A stretch of 64,000 nucleotides of DNA from Zygnema cylindricum (Eukaryota; Streptophyta; Zygnematophyceae; Zygnematales; Zygnemataceae). The stretch spans positions 1 through 64,000 of the forward strand of contig JBBHKE010000228.1 of NCBI GenBank assembly GCA_037447655.1, in the 5' to 3' direction. The translations under genes and the position numbers were made by a program. The notes under the pieces were generated by a model. That model made no database searches. It saw only the letters and a list, made by a program, of their open reading frames with translations, and had not been told where the DNA came from. Shown piece after piece: positions 21,653-31,460 of the stretch (its first letter is position 1; every line of letters starts with the position of its first letter).

Positions 21653-22411
21653 CTAAGGCACCCTTCTGTGCCACTCCCCCAAATCTTTTTCAACTGCATA
21701 TTTATGTAGTGACCGCTTTACTGTCTGTACGCACCTTTCGGCCAAGCCATCGGCTTGCGGGTGGTCACGGCTTGTCAGCCGATGGTAAACTAAACATTTT
21801 TCCAAGAGGTTGGAAAATTCTCTAGCATATTCGGAGCCTTGGTCTATTAAAACTTCCGCAGGCGCCCCGAATTGGGCTAAAACCCTTTGCAAAAAGGCAT
21901 CTGCAATTGCTTTGGACTCCATCCGTGGCTAAACCACGAACTCGATCCACTTAGAAAAATGTTCTATCATGACCAGCACGAAGCGGTTCCCTCGCCTGCT
22001 GGTAGGAAGAGGTCCCAAAAGATCCAAAGACCATCGATAAAACATTCCTCGGATAGGAAGCCAATGAAGCTTAGTCCCGCCCTTTTTGTCAAAAGCTGCC
22101 TTGACTCGATCACATGAGGAGCAAGTTTGCAAAATTCCGTTGACTTGGGTCCGCAACCCGTGCCACCAATAAGAGCATGTAACGAAGGAAGTTGTCCGTT
22201 TTTGCCCGAAGTGTCCACATTGCTGATGGAGATTGGAAATCAGGGTTTCTCGGTCTGAGAGGGGGGGAACCACTATCCTTGTGTCGTTTGACCATTTCCG
22301 ATGGAGAACACCTCTGTCCGAATTGTACCCCACCATTCGGGTCTGCACTCGAGATAATTGAATTCCAGTCAAGTGGGAAAGAGGTGCCCCTGCTGGATAG
22401 ATTGGAGGCAA
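21653..22411 (-). pseudogene. Element F: Gypsy integrase
   Basis: Two ORFs, 21929-22411 and 21653-21922, split by one stop near 21926 (SKWIEFVV then ESKAIADAF). It contains the HHCC region (NLHQQCGHFGQKR and CSSCDRVK), the first Asp in SLDLLGPLP, the second in IDQGSEYA and the Glu in ADGLAERCVQT. All three catalytic acids survive. Confidence 0.88.
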
Positions 22412-23505
22412 TCGCGATCGTTCCAGATATCCTTATGTTCGGCCCATATGGGCGCTTGCCCCTCCACGTCAGCGGAGAAAGTTGGCAATTCCCCCCTAGA
22501 TTGGGAAAGCCAGATGAAGGCGGAGGATGCACAAACCGATTTCAGGGTCCTCATCATGCGAGCCCCGATTAAATCCATGGTGGAGGGATCAAAATTCCGG
22601 CTGAGTCCGTCGGCATTGCCATGGATTTCCCCTGCCCGGTGAACATTGTCAAAATCATATTCCTGCAGGATAAGAACCCATCTGGCGAGTTTGCTAGTTA
22701 ATTTACTATTTTCCATGATCCATTTCAGGGGTTAGTGATCTGTAATCATGGTGAAATGGACCCCGTACAAATAAGGTTGGAAATGTTGGATTGGCCAAAC
22801 CGCTGCGAGTAGCTCTCCGTGGTAACTACTATAATTTCCCTCTGCTCTGTTGTTTCTCTAACTGGCGTAGGCCACTTCATATTCAGCTCCAACATCATGG
22901 ACTTGAGCCAAAACCGCTCCCAATCTAAACCTGCTCCAATCAGTGTAAAGGAGGAAAGGCCTCTGGTGATCAGGCATCGGGAGCACTGGGTGTTGCTTCA
23001 GAGCATCCTTCAAGAATTGGAAGGCGATCTGTTGTTCTTAGGCCCACTGCCATTCTTAGTCTTTCCGCAACAGCTGGTTGAGGGGCTAAGCGTGACTACT
23101 GAACTCGGGGATAACTCGCCGATAGTAGTTCGCCAGACCCAAAAAGGTGCGAAGGGCCGAGATGTCTTGCGGTTGGGGAAGAGCGTCAAGGGCTGCCACC
23201 TTAACCATTGTGAGACCCACAGTCTCGAGGGTCACCTCATGTCCAAGGTAGATGATCTACTGTACCCCAAAAATACCTTTTCCCGGGTGACATTTCAAGC
23301 CCGTTGCTTGGAGTGCCCGGAGAACAATCTGGACATGCTCCAGGTGTTCCTCAAAAGTCTTTGAGAATATGATTATGTCATCAATATAGCACCAGGCACA
23401 ATCAATTCCTCGGAGCGCTTTGTCCATTGGCCGTTGGAATTTGGCTGGTGCATTTTTGAGCTCGAATGTCATGTAAATCCATTCATAAAGTCTGAACCAA
23501 CTCAA
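22369..23505 (-). pseudogene. Element F: RT thumb and RNase H
   Basis: The ORF at 23257-23505 holds the RT palm end with the intact catalytic YIDD (CYIDDIIIFS) and FELKNAPAKFQR. Past it, frames alternate. RNase H is recognisable at 22369-22716 (ENSKLTSKLARWVLILQEYDF then HGNADGLSRN), the usual Gypsy RNase H end. Stops interrupt 22720-23250. Confidence 0.8.
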
Positions 23506-24174
23506 AATGAGGTTCTCTCCGTGTGCTTCGGTTCCATGGCAATCTGGTGGAAACTGTTCTTCATGTCCAGAGTGGAGTAGATAGTGGCGCCAGCAAGAGA
23601 GTCCAATATCTCTTCCGGGGTGGCAACGGATATCGGTGAGAGATGGTGGCAGTGTTCAGCATGCGATAATCTCCACACATCCGGAAATCTACAGTCTTCT
23701 CGGACGAGTCCTTCTTTGGAGGGAGAACTGTCGGGGAAGCGAACCCATGAAGTCCTCTGCTTTCCTGAACCAATCCGGCTTCCACCAAAGTCTGGACTTT
23801 TGCCGTAATGATTTCCTTCTCCTTGAAGCTGAGATGATATTGCTTCTGCGAAACAGTAGCCGTCTCGTTGATCAAATCGATTCAAAAAAGTGTTCCTTTG
23901 TAAATACTTACATCTGTTTCTAACCATGAGAACACATGTTTGTTTTTGGCCAACAGTTCAGAAAGCCGCGCCTTCCGCTAAGGGTCCAACTGCTCCTCAA
24001 GGTCCAATCCATTTTCCCCGGCTCAACGGCAGCGGAAGCTTTCGGCGGTGTACCATAGAGGTTAATGTTGAATTCCAACCCTATAGGTGGATCTGCCCCT
24101 ACCCTTTTGGTTTGGACACTACTGCTGACAACTTCCGCTAAGCTATTGCCATCTGAGCCGCCACCCCTCCCCAC
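23502..24174 (-). pseudogene. Element F: reverse transcriptase fingers/palm
   Basis: Fragments of the Gypsy RT N-terminal half: FRMCGDYRMLNTATISHRYPLP and YSTLDMKNSFHQIAMEPKHTE, in two overlapping frames (23561-23875 and 23502-23927), with the segment leading in from the methyltransferase at 23920-24174 (VEPGKMDWTL). At least two frameshifts are present. Confidence 0.82.
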
Positions 24175-24212
24175 TGAAAAACCTGCGGTGGTGAAATGTT
24201 AATTTTTCTTCT

Positions 24213-25424
24213 CTATTCTCTCCCCCCCTCAAGCTGCGAAGTTGCCTGCATCGCTAACAATTGAGGAGATTGAAGGTAAACAACCCTTGATTCCGGGGAC
24301 TTGAGACTCGAAAAGGCGAGTGCATGCTTAAGCACCCATGTGATCGAATTCATATCCATACTTTGCCCAATTATGCTGCACCTCTGAAGGTATGAAATAC
24401 CTGTTGCTGCCGTGGTGCCTTTATGAAATCCCATTGCTTCTTCCTGTTTTGGAATCGTCCGTGTTGTCTAGAGTCCCGCCTTACTGTCAAAAATCATTCT
24501 TGTTGCTCCTTTCCGATAAGCGTGACTGTGAGAAAAAGAGACCAAAGTCGGGAGTGCTTTCCGTGGGAATCCCGGTTTGTTGCAATGAAACAAAGGGGAG
24601 CTGTCGGGTTGAGTCACAGGGGTGGGCGCTCTACCTTCCCCAAGTATTTGCTGCACAAAATTTTGCGGGTCAGGGATTTACTTCTCCAAAAGTTGCCGGA
24701 GGACTGGAAGCGGGATCATATTGGTCCAATATGCCCTGACTCTGTGTGCCCGAGATCCCATCTGGGCGGCTTCGAAAACTAAGGAAGCTCCTAAAATTCG
24801 GGTTACATGATTCGAGCTGTCTACAACCTGTTTCCGTTTATCATCTCCCGGGTAGACATTTTCCAGGACGTACCCCACCGGTGTGTCCTGGAGCTGTTGA
24901 AGCCACGAGATTTATTCGATCAACCGGTAAAATGTTCCACTTTTGGGGTCTTGATGCCCTTTTCCTTGTCTTGCTAGGGAGTATCTATGACAAGGCCAGC
25001 CTGCCAACACCAAATCCACTCTTCCCAAACTGGCTAGATGGGTCGCCATGATGTTTTCTACATTTTGGGGAAGACTCTGGTGAGCTTTGGAGAAGGTAGA
25101 CACTGGAAGTTGTTCATGATGTAAGTGGTGAAGTTGGTGGAGGCGGTGTTCGGTGGCAGCCCGTGCGTTGAGGGATATCTCCACGGCTGTGTAGGACTCC
25201 ACCAGCTATCTTGTATTCAAAACAACTTCCAAATCGGAACTAATCCCCGAAAAGAGAGATAAAATATGGAGTCCGGAATAGGGGACTGTTAATGACACCA
25301 CTTGTCGATCGAACCCCACGTTATCAGACTTGGTTTTGGAAACATCAGACAGGGGTGTAGAAACGACTTCCTGTAATGATAAAGCCGAGAAAGTGTATTC
25401 CACTCCCCGCCGGAGTTTCGCCAC
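24213..25424 (-). pseudogene. Element F: C5 DNA methyltransferase domain inside the Gypsy polyprotein
   Basis: Three or four minus-strand pieces line up with cytosine-5 methyltransferase motifs in order: motif I LHILSLFSGISSDLE (about 25255), motif II YTAVEIS, motif IV with the catalytic Cys LVLAGWPCHRYSLA (about 24980-25015), motif VI YVLENVYPGDD, motif VIII GSRAHRVRAYWTN, a variable target-recognition region with TLVSFSHSHAYRKGA, motif IX MGFHKGT and motif X RCSIIGQSMDMNS. The enzyme class transfers a methyl group from SAM to C5 of cytosine. Stops after motifs I and IV kill this copy. It lies between protease and RT. Motif spacing resembles the DNMT3/DRM type more than DNMT1; subtype not certain. 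Confidence 0.88.
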
Positions 25425-25478
25425 CTGTAATAATATATTATTGTATTCCTCTTCCCACCGCTTGGATATGGGGAATTG

Positions 25479-26036
25479 CTAGATTTTTTCCGCTATATCT
25501 GTGGAACTGCCAAACAGTGCCGTTGGAGATGATGTAGTATACACCGGGTAACATCCTGACACCGAGACATTTGTCTTCCCCCGGCTCCATAAATCTAAAG
25601 GAACCACCACTTTGGTTCCTTCGTGATTTCCAGGGTCCCGAACGGTACATTGTTCTTTCCACACACTTAAACTCATATTTAGCCGGGTCCAAGTTGCCAT
25701 CCCTAACAGAATTTCAAATTTAGTCCCTTCAACCACTAAGAAGGGGAGTTCAATTTTCACCCTCTGGCATGCGTCATCTGAGAATTCGAATTCCATGGCT
25801 TTGATGATGCCATGGACAAGTTTGCTACCGCTGCTTACCGTGCTCAGGCGAATGTTACTCGAGCACATTTCTAGCCGGAGTTCTTCAGGCATTTTTTGTA
25901 AGGCGGAAGTGGTAATGAGGTTGGGGAGTGCTCCGATGTCGACCACAACGTCTTGGTATCTTCCGTACCCGTTGAGGTTGAAGTTACCAGTCCGGTTCAG
26001 TATAAGAGCCATTGACAAGGCTTTGTAGTTCCTATC
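25479..26036 (-). pseudogene. Element F: aspartic protease
   Basis: Gypsy-type protease region: LILNRTGNFNLNGYG, then the active-site position VVDIGALPNLI, where DTG has become DIG, then the flap/second half (FEILLGMATWTRLNMSL). The equivalent in element G keeps DTG. The upstream end is lost at the element G LTR. Confidence 0.85.
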
Positions 26037-26303
26037 TGTCGAGCGTGCCGGAAACATCGGAGGAGGGCCCACTGCCTGGGTAATTGGCATTGGAGTCCTG
26101 CAAACAACCTTCCCCAGAATGCGAATGCTCCCCACAACCATGCTTGTGCCCAATGATGCCCGCCTTGTTCTTGTGGGCATGTATGCAAAAGGTGGGGATG
26201 AGTGCTTGGGGAGGGCGAAAAGATATCCCCTCTCCCCTCTCCTTCCCCCTCCTGGACGAGGGAAAGGAGGGAACCCTTAGAGGTGGAGCCGGGTCCTTGA
26301 TTT
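26037..26303 (-). mobile_element. Element G: 3' LTR
   Basis: About 267 bp, similar to 20646-20929 and ending in the same CGCTCGACA. It abuts the protease of element F at 26036. It contains a CT/GA-rich block (26227-26275). Confidence 0.7.
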
Positions 26304-26326
26304 CCCCCCCTCTTAGTCAACTGTGA

Positions 26327-26870
26327 CTAAGACTTTGAATAATTACCCCGCCAATTCGCAGTTCCCGCAGAACCAGAGAGCAGGGGGTTTAGGACGAGGG
26401 TCTTAAGAGGAGGGGAGACAAGATTGATGCCAATACTTGTCGCATCGATCACATACGAGTACAAAATTTTGGGAAGAAGATGAGAGGCATTCGGAGGAAC
26501 ACAAAGGGGGATCAGCAAAATAGGTAAGGTGAAAAGTAGGTTCGTCTTCCAATCCCCAAAGGTGACAGGGATCCACATTGATATGATTTTCCTTGATCCT
26601 CCGTTCATCCTTCCCTTCAAGTGTCAAGACCCCATTATTGGAGACTTCCACTACTTTTAAAATCACCCTCCCCGCTGAAATGTCCAGAGTGTCCTTTTTT
26701 TGTTGCATCTGATACACGAAATCCTCGGGCAGAAATCGTCGTTGCCGCGGTACAAAATTCCCACTTCCGCGTTGCGAATACCAGAGTTGATCTCGGTGCT
26801 GAGCTGCTTGTAAATTCCGCATGGCCAGAGGCATTTCCCGGTGAAATACCTTGGCCTTGTCGGCAATCAA
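26327..26870 (-). pseudogene. Element G: integrase tail and PHD finger
   Basis: The SH3-like tail (KKDTLDISAGRVILKVVEVS) leads into a nearly complete C4-H-C3 zinc finger: CSSEC, then VLVCDRCDKYWHQSC, then WFCGNCELAG. CxxC, WHxxC and WFCxxC spacing is that of a PHD finger, a reader of histone H3 tails. A TAA stop falls in the loop before WFCGNC (near 26402). Gypsy integrases often end in a chromodomain; a PHD finger in that place is unusual. Confidence 0.85.
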
Positions 26871-26873
26871 TTT

Positions 26874-28370
26874 TTAAACCGTTCCCTTGCTGTCCATCGC
26901 CGGAAGGACTACTGCTTGGGTCGAGGCAGCGCCGGGGAGGATGGGATGGCGTCCGAACAAAATGAAATATGGGCTGTAGGAGTGGAAGGATGCTTGCCGG
27001 CTGAATCGGTACCCCATGGCGATCCAAGGCACCCTTCTATCCCACTCTCCTAGATCCTCTTCCACATCATATTTACGCAGTGACCGCTTCACTGTCTGCA
27101 CGCACCTTTCGGCCAAACCGTCGGCTTGTGGGTGGTCTCGGCTGGTAAGCCGGTGGTCTATCAAGCACAATTCCAACAAGTTGGAGAATTCTCCCGCAAA
27201 TTCGGAGCCCTGGTCGGTCAGAACTTCGGCTGGGGCCCCAAATTGGGAAAGCACTCTCTGCAAGAATGCGTCCGCAATCACCTTGGACTCCATCCTGGGT
27301 AAGACCACGAATTCGATCCACTTGGAAAAATGCTCTATCATTACCAATACAAAGCGGTTCCTTCGTCTGCTAGTGGGGAGAGGACCCAACAGATCCAGAG
27401 ACCACCGATAAAACATCCCCCTGATAGGAAGGGAATGAAGTTGAGCACCTCCCTTTTTGTCGAAAGCCGCTTTGACTTGGTCACATGAGGAACACGTCTG
27501 CACAATTCGGTTGACTTGGGTCCGCAACCCGTGCCACCTGTACGATCCTGCGACCAATGAGGTGGTCCGTTTCTGCCCAAAATGGCCACATTGCTGGTGA
27601 AGGTTAAAAATAAGAGTCTCCCTGTCGGCCGGGGGAGGAACCACTTTCCTCGTCCCATCTGCCCACTTCCGGATTAAGATGCCCCTTTCCCACTCGTATG
27701 CCGCCATTCGTGTTTGCACCCGAGATAACTGCAAGCCTGACAAATGCGGAAAAGGGAAACCTTGTTGGATAGATTCGAGTGCATCAGGATCGTTCCAAAT
27801 ATCTTTCCGTCCGACCCCTATTGGCACCTGCCCCTCCACGTCTGTAGAGAAAGTAGACATTCCCCCCCTAGATTGAGGAAGCCAAATAAAGGCAGAGGAA
27901 GCTCGAATGAGTCCCAAACTGATTTCATGATCCTCATCATGGCGGGCCCCGGTGGAATCTCTAGTGGAAGGGTCACGATTTCTGCTAAGTCCGTCCGCAT
28001 TCCCATGAATCTTTCCGGCCCGGTGGATTATGTCGAAGTCATTTTCCTGCAGTTTTAACACCCACCTGGCGAGTTTGCCAGTGAGCTTGCCGTTCTCCAT
28101 AATCCACTTGAGAGGCTGGTGATCCGTGATCAGAGTGAAATGGAATCCGTATAGGTATGGTCTGAAGTGTTGGATGGCCCATACCGCCTCCAGTAATTCC
28201 CCGTGATAGCTCCTGTAATTCCCCTCCGCTCGGTTATTACTCCTATTGGCGTAAACTACCACATATTCGTCACCAGCATCATCCAGTTGGGCTAAAACAA
28301 CTCCCAATCCAAACCGGCTCCAATCAGTGTAAAGGAGGAAGGGTCTTTGGTGATCAGGCATTCGAAGCAC
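26874..28370 (-). pseudogene. Element G: RNase H and integrase
   Basis: An uninterrupted 498-codon reading. RNase H: LLYTDWSRFGLGVVLAQ, AEGNYRSYHGELLEAVWAI and TDHQPLKWI, ending HGNADGLSRN. Integrase: zinc region LHQQCGHFGQKR/CSSCDQVK, SLDLLGPLP, TDQGSEFAGEF and ADGLAERCVQT, so the DDE triad is intact, then the C-terminal part FILFGRHPILPG. This is the best-kept piece of the family. It lacks the RT N-terminal to it through one stop at 28371-28400. Confidence 0.92.
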
Positions 28371-28400
28371 TGGGTGTTGCTTCAGGGAATCCTTGAGGAA

Positions 28401-29394
28401 CTAAAAGGCAATCTGTTGCTCCTCCGTCCACTGCCACTCCTGGTCTTTCCGCAGCAACTGGTTCAGAGGCTGAGCGTGGCTGCTAAATTCAGGGATGAAT
28501 CTTTGATAATGGTTAGCCAGGCCTAAAAATGTGCGGAGTGCAAAGATGTACTGAGGAGGGGGTAGGGCATCAAGGCCTGCATCTTTGACCATATGGGGAC
28601 CCACTGTCCCGGGTGTAACTTCGTGTCCCAAGTAAATGATTTTTTGCACCCCAAAAATTCCCTTACCCGGGTGACAATTCAAGCCCGCTGCTTGGAGAGC
28701 TCGGAGTACAATCTGTATATGCCCTAGGTGTTCCTCGAAGGTATTCGAGAAGATAATAACATCGTCGATACAGCATCGTGCACAGTCAATCCCCCGGAGT
28801 GCCTCGTCCATGGCACGTTGGAATTTGGCTGGCGCATTCTTCAGCCCGAATGGCATGTAGAGCCATTCATACAACCTAGACCCTGCCCAAAAAGCTGTCC
28901 TTTCTCGGTGCTTTGGCTCCATCACGATATGGTGGAACCCATTCTTCATGTCTAGTGTGGAGTAAATGGTGGCCCCGGCCAGCGAGTCAAAAATCTCTTC
29001 CGGGGTAGGCATTGGGTATCGGTCGGGTACAGTTGTCGTGTTAAGCATCCGGTAATCTCCACACATTCGAAAGTTTACCGTTTTCCTAGATGAGTCCTTC
29101 ATGGGTGGGAGAACGGTTGGAGACGCAAATCCATGGAGTCCGCTACTTTCTTGAACCAATCCTGCTTCTACAAGAGTTTGTACCTTTGCCGTGATAAACT
29201 CCTTTTCCTTGAAACTGAGAGGGTAGTGCTTCTGCCAAACAGTAGACGTCTCGTCTATTAAATCGATTCAAAAATGGGTTCCTTTGTAGATGCCTACGTC
29301 GGTATTTGACCAGGAGAACACTTGTTTGTTCTTCTCCAACAGGTCGAAGAGCTAGGCCTTTTGCTGAGGGTCCAACTGCTCCCCTAAGTTCCAA
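28401..29394 (-). pseudogene. Element G: reverse transcriptase
   Basis: The ORF at 28401-29159 covers fingers to thumb: RMCGDYRMLNTTTVPDRYPMP, YSTLDMKNGFHHI, MPFGLKNAPAKFQRAMDEAL, then the active site CIDDVIIFS (near 28755). The first position of Y-I-D-D is Cys here, while element F keeps Tyr. Thumb and connection (FLGLANHYQRFIPEFS) are normal. An upstream piece to 29394 joins the methyltransferase with frameshifts. Confidence 0.9.
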
Positions 29395-29599
29395 TCCATC
29401 TTTCCGGGTTCCACCGCTGCCCAGGCCTCCGGGGGTCTACCACAGCGAGAGATAACGAAATCCATCCCTACCTGCGGGTCTACCTCAGCTCCTCCCGTTA
29501 GAATACTGCTGCTAATAACTTCCGCTAAGTTGTCTCTCTCCGAGCCCCCGCTCCCCTCCACTGAGGAATCCCTTAATTTCGGTAAAATGCTAGGACTGG

Positions 29600-30850
29600 A
29601 AAATTTTGATGATAAAAACTGTTTTCTTGCCTCCCTTCCCCCCTCAAGCTGCAAGTGGGCCTGCACCGCTAACAACTTTGGAGCTTGAAGGTAACGAACC
29701 CCTCAATTGCGGAGACTGTAGGCTAGAGAAGGCCAAAGAATGTTTTATCACCCATGTTATTGCATTTAGATCCATGCTTTGTCCGAGTAGGCTGCACCTC
29801 TGGAGGTCTGATATACCTGGTGCCGCCGTACTGGCTAATTGGAATCCCATGGCTTGTTCTCGTTCTTCCACCGTTGGCGTTGTCCAAACTCCACTTTTGC
29901 TGTCAAATATCATTTCGCCGCTCCCTTTCGATACGCATGGCTATTAGGGAAGGAAACCAATGTTGGCAGTGCACGTGGTGGTGCTCTTGGTTGGTTGCAC
30001 TGGAAGAACGGAGGACGATCAGCCTTCGTTACGGGAGTAGCCATCCGCCCTGTCCCTAAATTTTTTTGCAGGGTAATCTGGGGATCTGTTTTGTGGTTCT
30101 GTAAGAGCTTGTTCAGGACTGACAGAGGTATCAAATTCGTCTAGTACGCCCGAACTCTGTGAGCCCTGGATCCCAGTTGCGCCGCATCGAAAACAAGTGG
30201 AGCTCCTAAAATCTACTTGACTTTATTTCAGCAATTTGCGACTTGTTTTCTCTTATCATCTCCCGGGTGGACATTGTCCTAAACGTAACCCACTGGTTGG
30301 TCTTGGGATTGCTGCAGCTGGGAAAGTAATTTGATCATCTGGAAAAAGGTTCGACTTCTGCTATCTTGATGTCCCTCGCCTTTCCCAGCTAGAGAGTATC
30401 CTTGACATGGCCATCCTGCAATCACCAAATCTTTCCGCTCCAGCATAGCGAGATGTGGCTTAAGGATATTGTCTATATTTTGCGGGACACTTCGGTGAGA
30501 TCTGCAGATGGCTGATACCGAAAGTTGCTGGGGATACTATTGGTGGAGTTGTTGGAGTCGGTATTCACTGACGGCCCGAGCATCCGGTGAAATTTCCACG
30601 GCCACATATGACTCCACTTTATGCCGAACTTTCAAGACAGCTTCGAGGTCCGAGCTAATTCCAGAAAATAATGATAATATCCAGAGTCCAGAATCCGGGA
30701 TAGATAATGACACAACTTGTCGATTGAATTTTTGATTTTCGGGCGGAACTTCCGAAGGTTCCAACCGAGGTTCTTTTTCCTTTACAAAAACAGCTGTCAA
30801 GGATTTGTCCACTTCCCGCCGAAGTTTTGTTATTTGTAATAATCTGTTCT
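29600..30850 (-). pseudogene. Element G: C5 DNA methyltransferase domain
   Basis: Motifs in order on the minus strand: I WILSLFSGISSDLEAVL (about 30640), II YVAVEISPDA, IV with catalytic Cys LVIAGWPCQGYSLAGKG (about 30385-30430), VI as a damaged DNVHPGDD after a stop, VIII GSRAHRVRAY, target-recognition region TLVSFPNSHAYRKGAAK, IX AMGFQLAST, X RCSLLGQSMDLNAITWV. PCQGYS is the canonical motif IV. Several stops lie between motifs II and IV and around VI, so it is inactive. Agreement with element F at the protein level shows the domain belonged to the family ancestor. Confidence 0.88.
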
Positions 30851-30887
30851 GGTATCCTTCTTCCCACCGCTTGGAAATAGGGAATTG

Positions 30888-31460
30888 CTATATTATGTCT
30901 GCGATATCGGTGGCGCTGGCGAGCAATTCCGTGGGTATATGAGTGGCATAGACGGGATAACATCCTGCGACGGGAGCATTATCTTTCCCCCTATTCCATA
31001 GATCCAGGGGAACCACCACCTTGATTCTTTCTAGATCCTCAGGATCCCGAACAGTAAACTGTTCCTTCCATACACTTAATCCCATATTCACCCTTGTCCA
31101 GGTGGCCATTCCCAATAAAATCTCAAACACCTTACCTTCCACCACCGAAAGGGAAGTTAAATTCAGACCTTTTGACCTGCGTCGTCGGCGAACTCTATTA
31201 ACATAGCTTTGATTATTCCGTGTACCGGTTGGCTCCCACTGCTAACAATACTCAGACAGATGTCACTGGGGAAGATTTCCGGTCGGAGTTCTTCAGGCAT
31301 TTGCTGCAGAGCCGATGTGGTGATTAGATTTGGGAGTGCTCCTGTATCGACCACTGCATCTTGATAGCCGCCGTATCCGCTGAGTTTGAAATTCCCCGTC
31401 CGGTTGAGAATTAGAGCCACAGATAACGTTTTGTAGTCCCTATCCATCATAGGGGTCTTT
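30888..31460 (-). pseudogene. Element G: aspartic protease
   Basis: Two ORFs (31163-31450, 30888-31145) broken by one frameshift near 31155. Active site VVDTGALPNLITTSALQ is intact at about 31340, and FEILLGMATWTRVNMGLSVW is the C-terminal half. The protease matures the polyprotein. It sits between gag and the methyltransferase. Confidence 0.87.

Larger units (their letters stand above)
20646..26036 (-). mobile_element. Element F: Ty3/Gypsy element with DNA methyltransferase and PHD finger (5' truncated)
   Basis: Reading on the minus strand: protease, DNA methyltransferase, RT, RNase H, integrase, PHD finger, polypurine tract (20930-20942) and 3' LTR (20646-20929). The upstream end stops at 26036, where the LTR of element G begins, just at the protease N-terminus (MDRNYKALS). 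Gag is missing. The integrase-last order and RT type define Gypsy. Many stops and frameshifts make it inactive. Confidence 0.9.

Noticed and set aside
25206-25424. Host DNMT gene into which the retroelement inserted
   Set aside because: The same domain occurs at the same place, in the same orientation, in two separate copies of the element, between protease and RT, so it belongs to the element.
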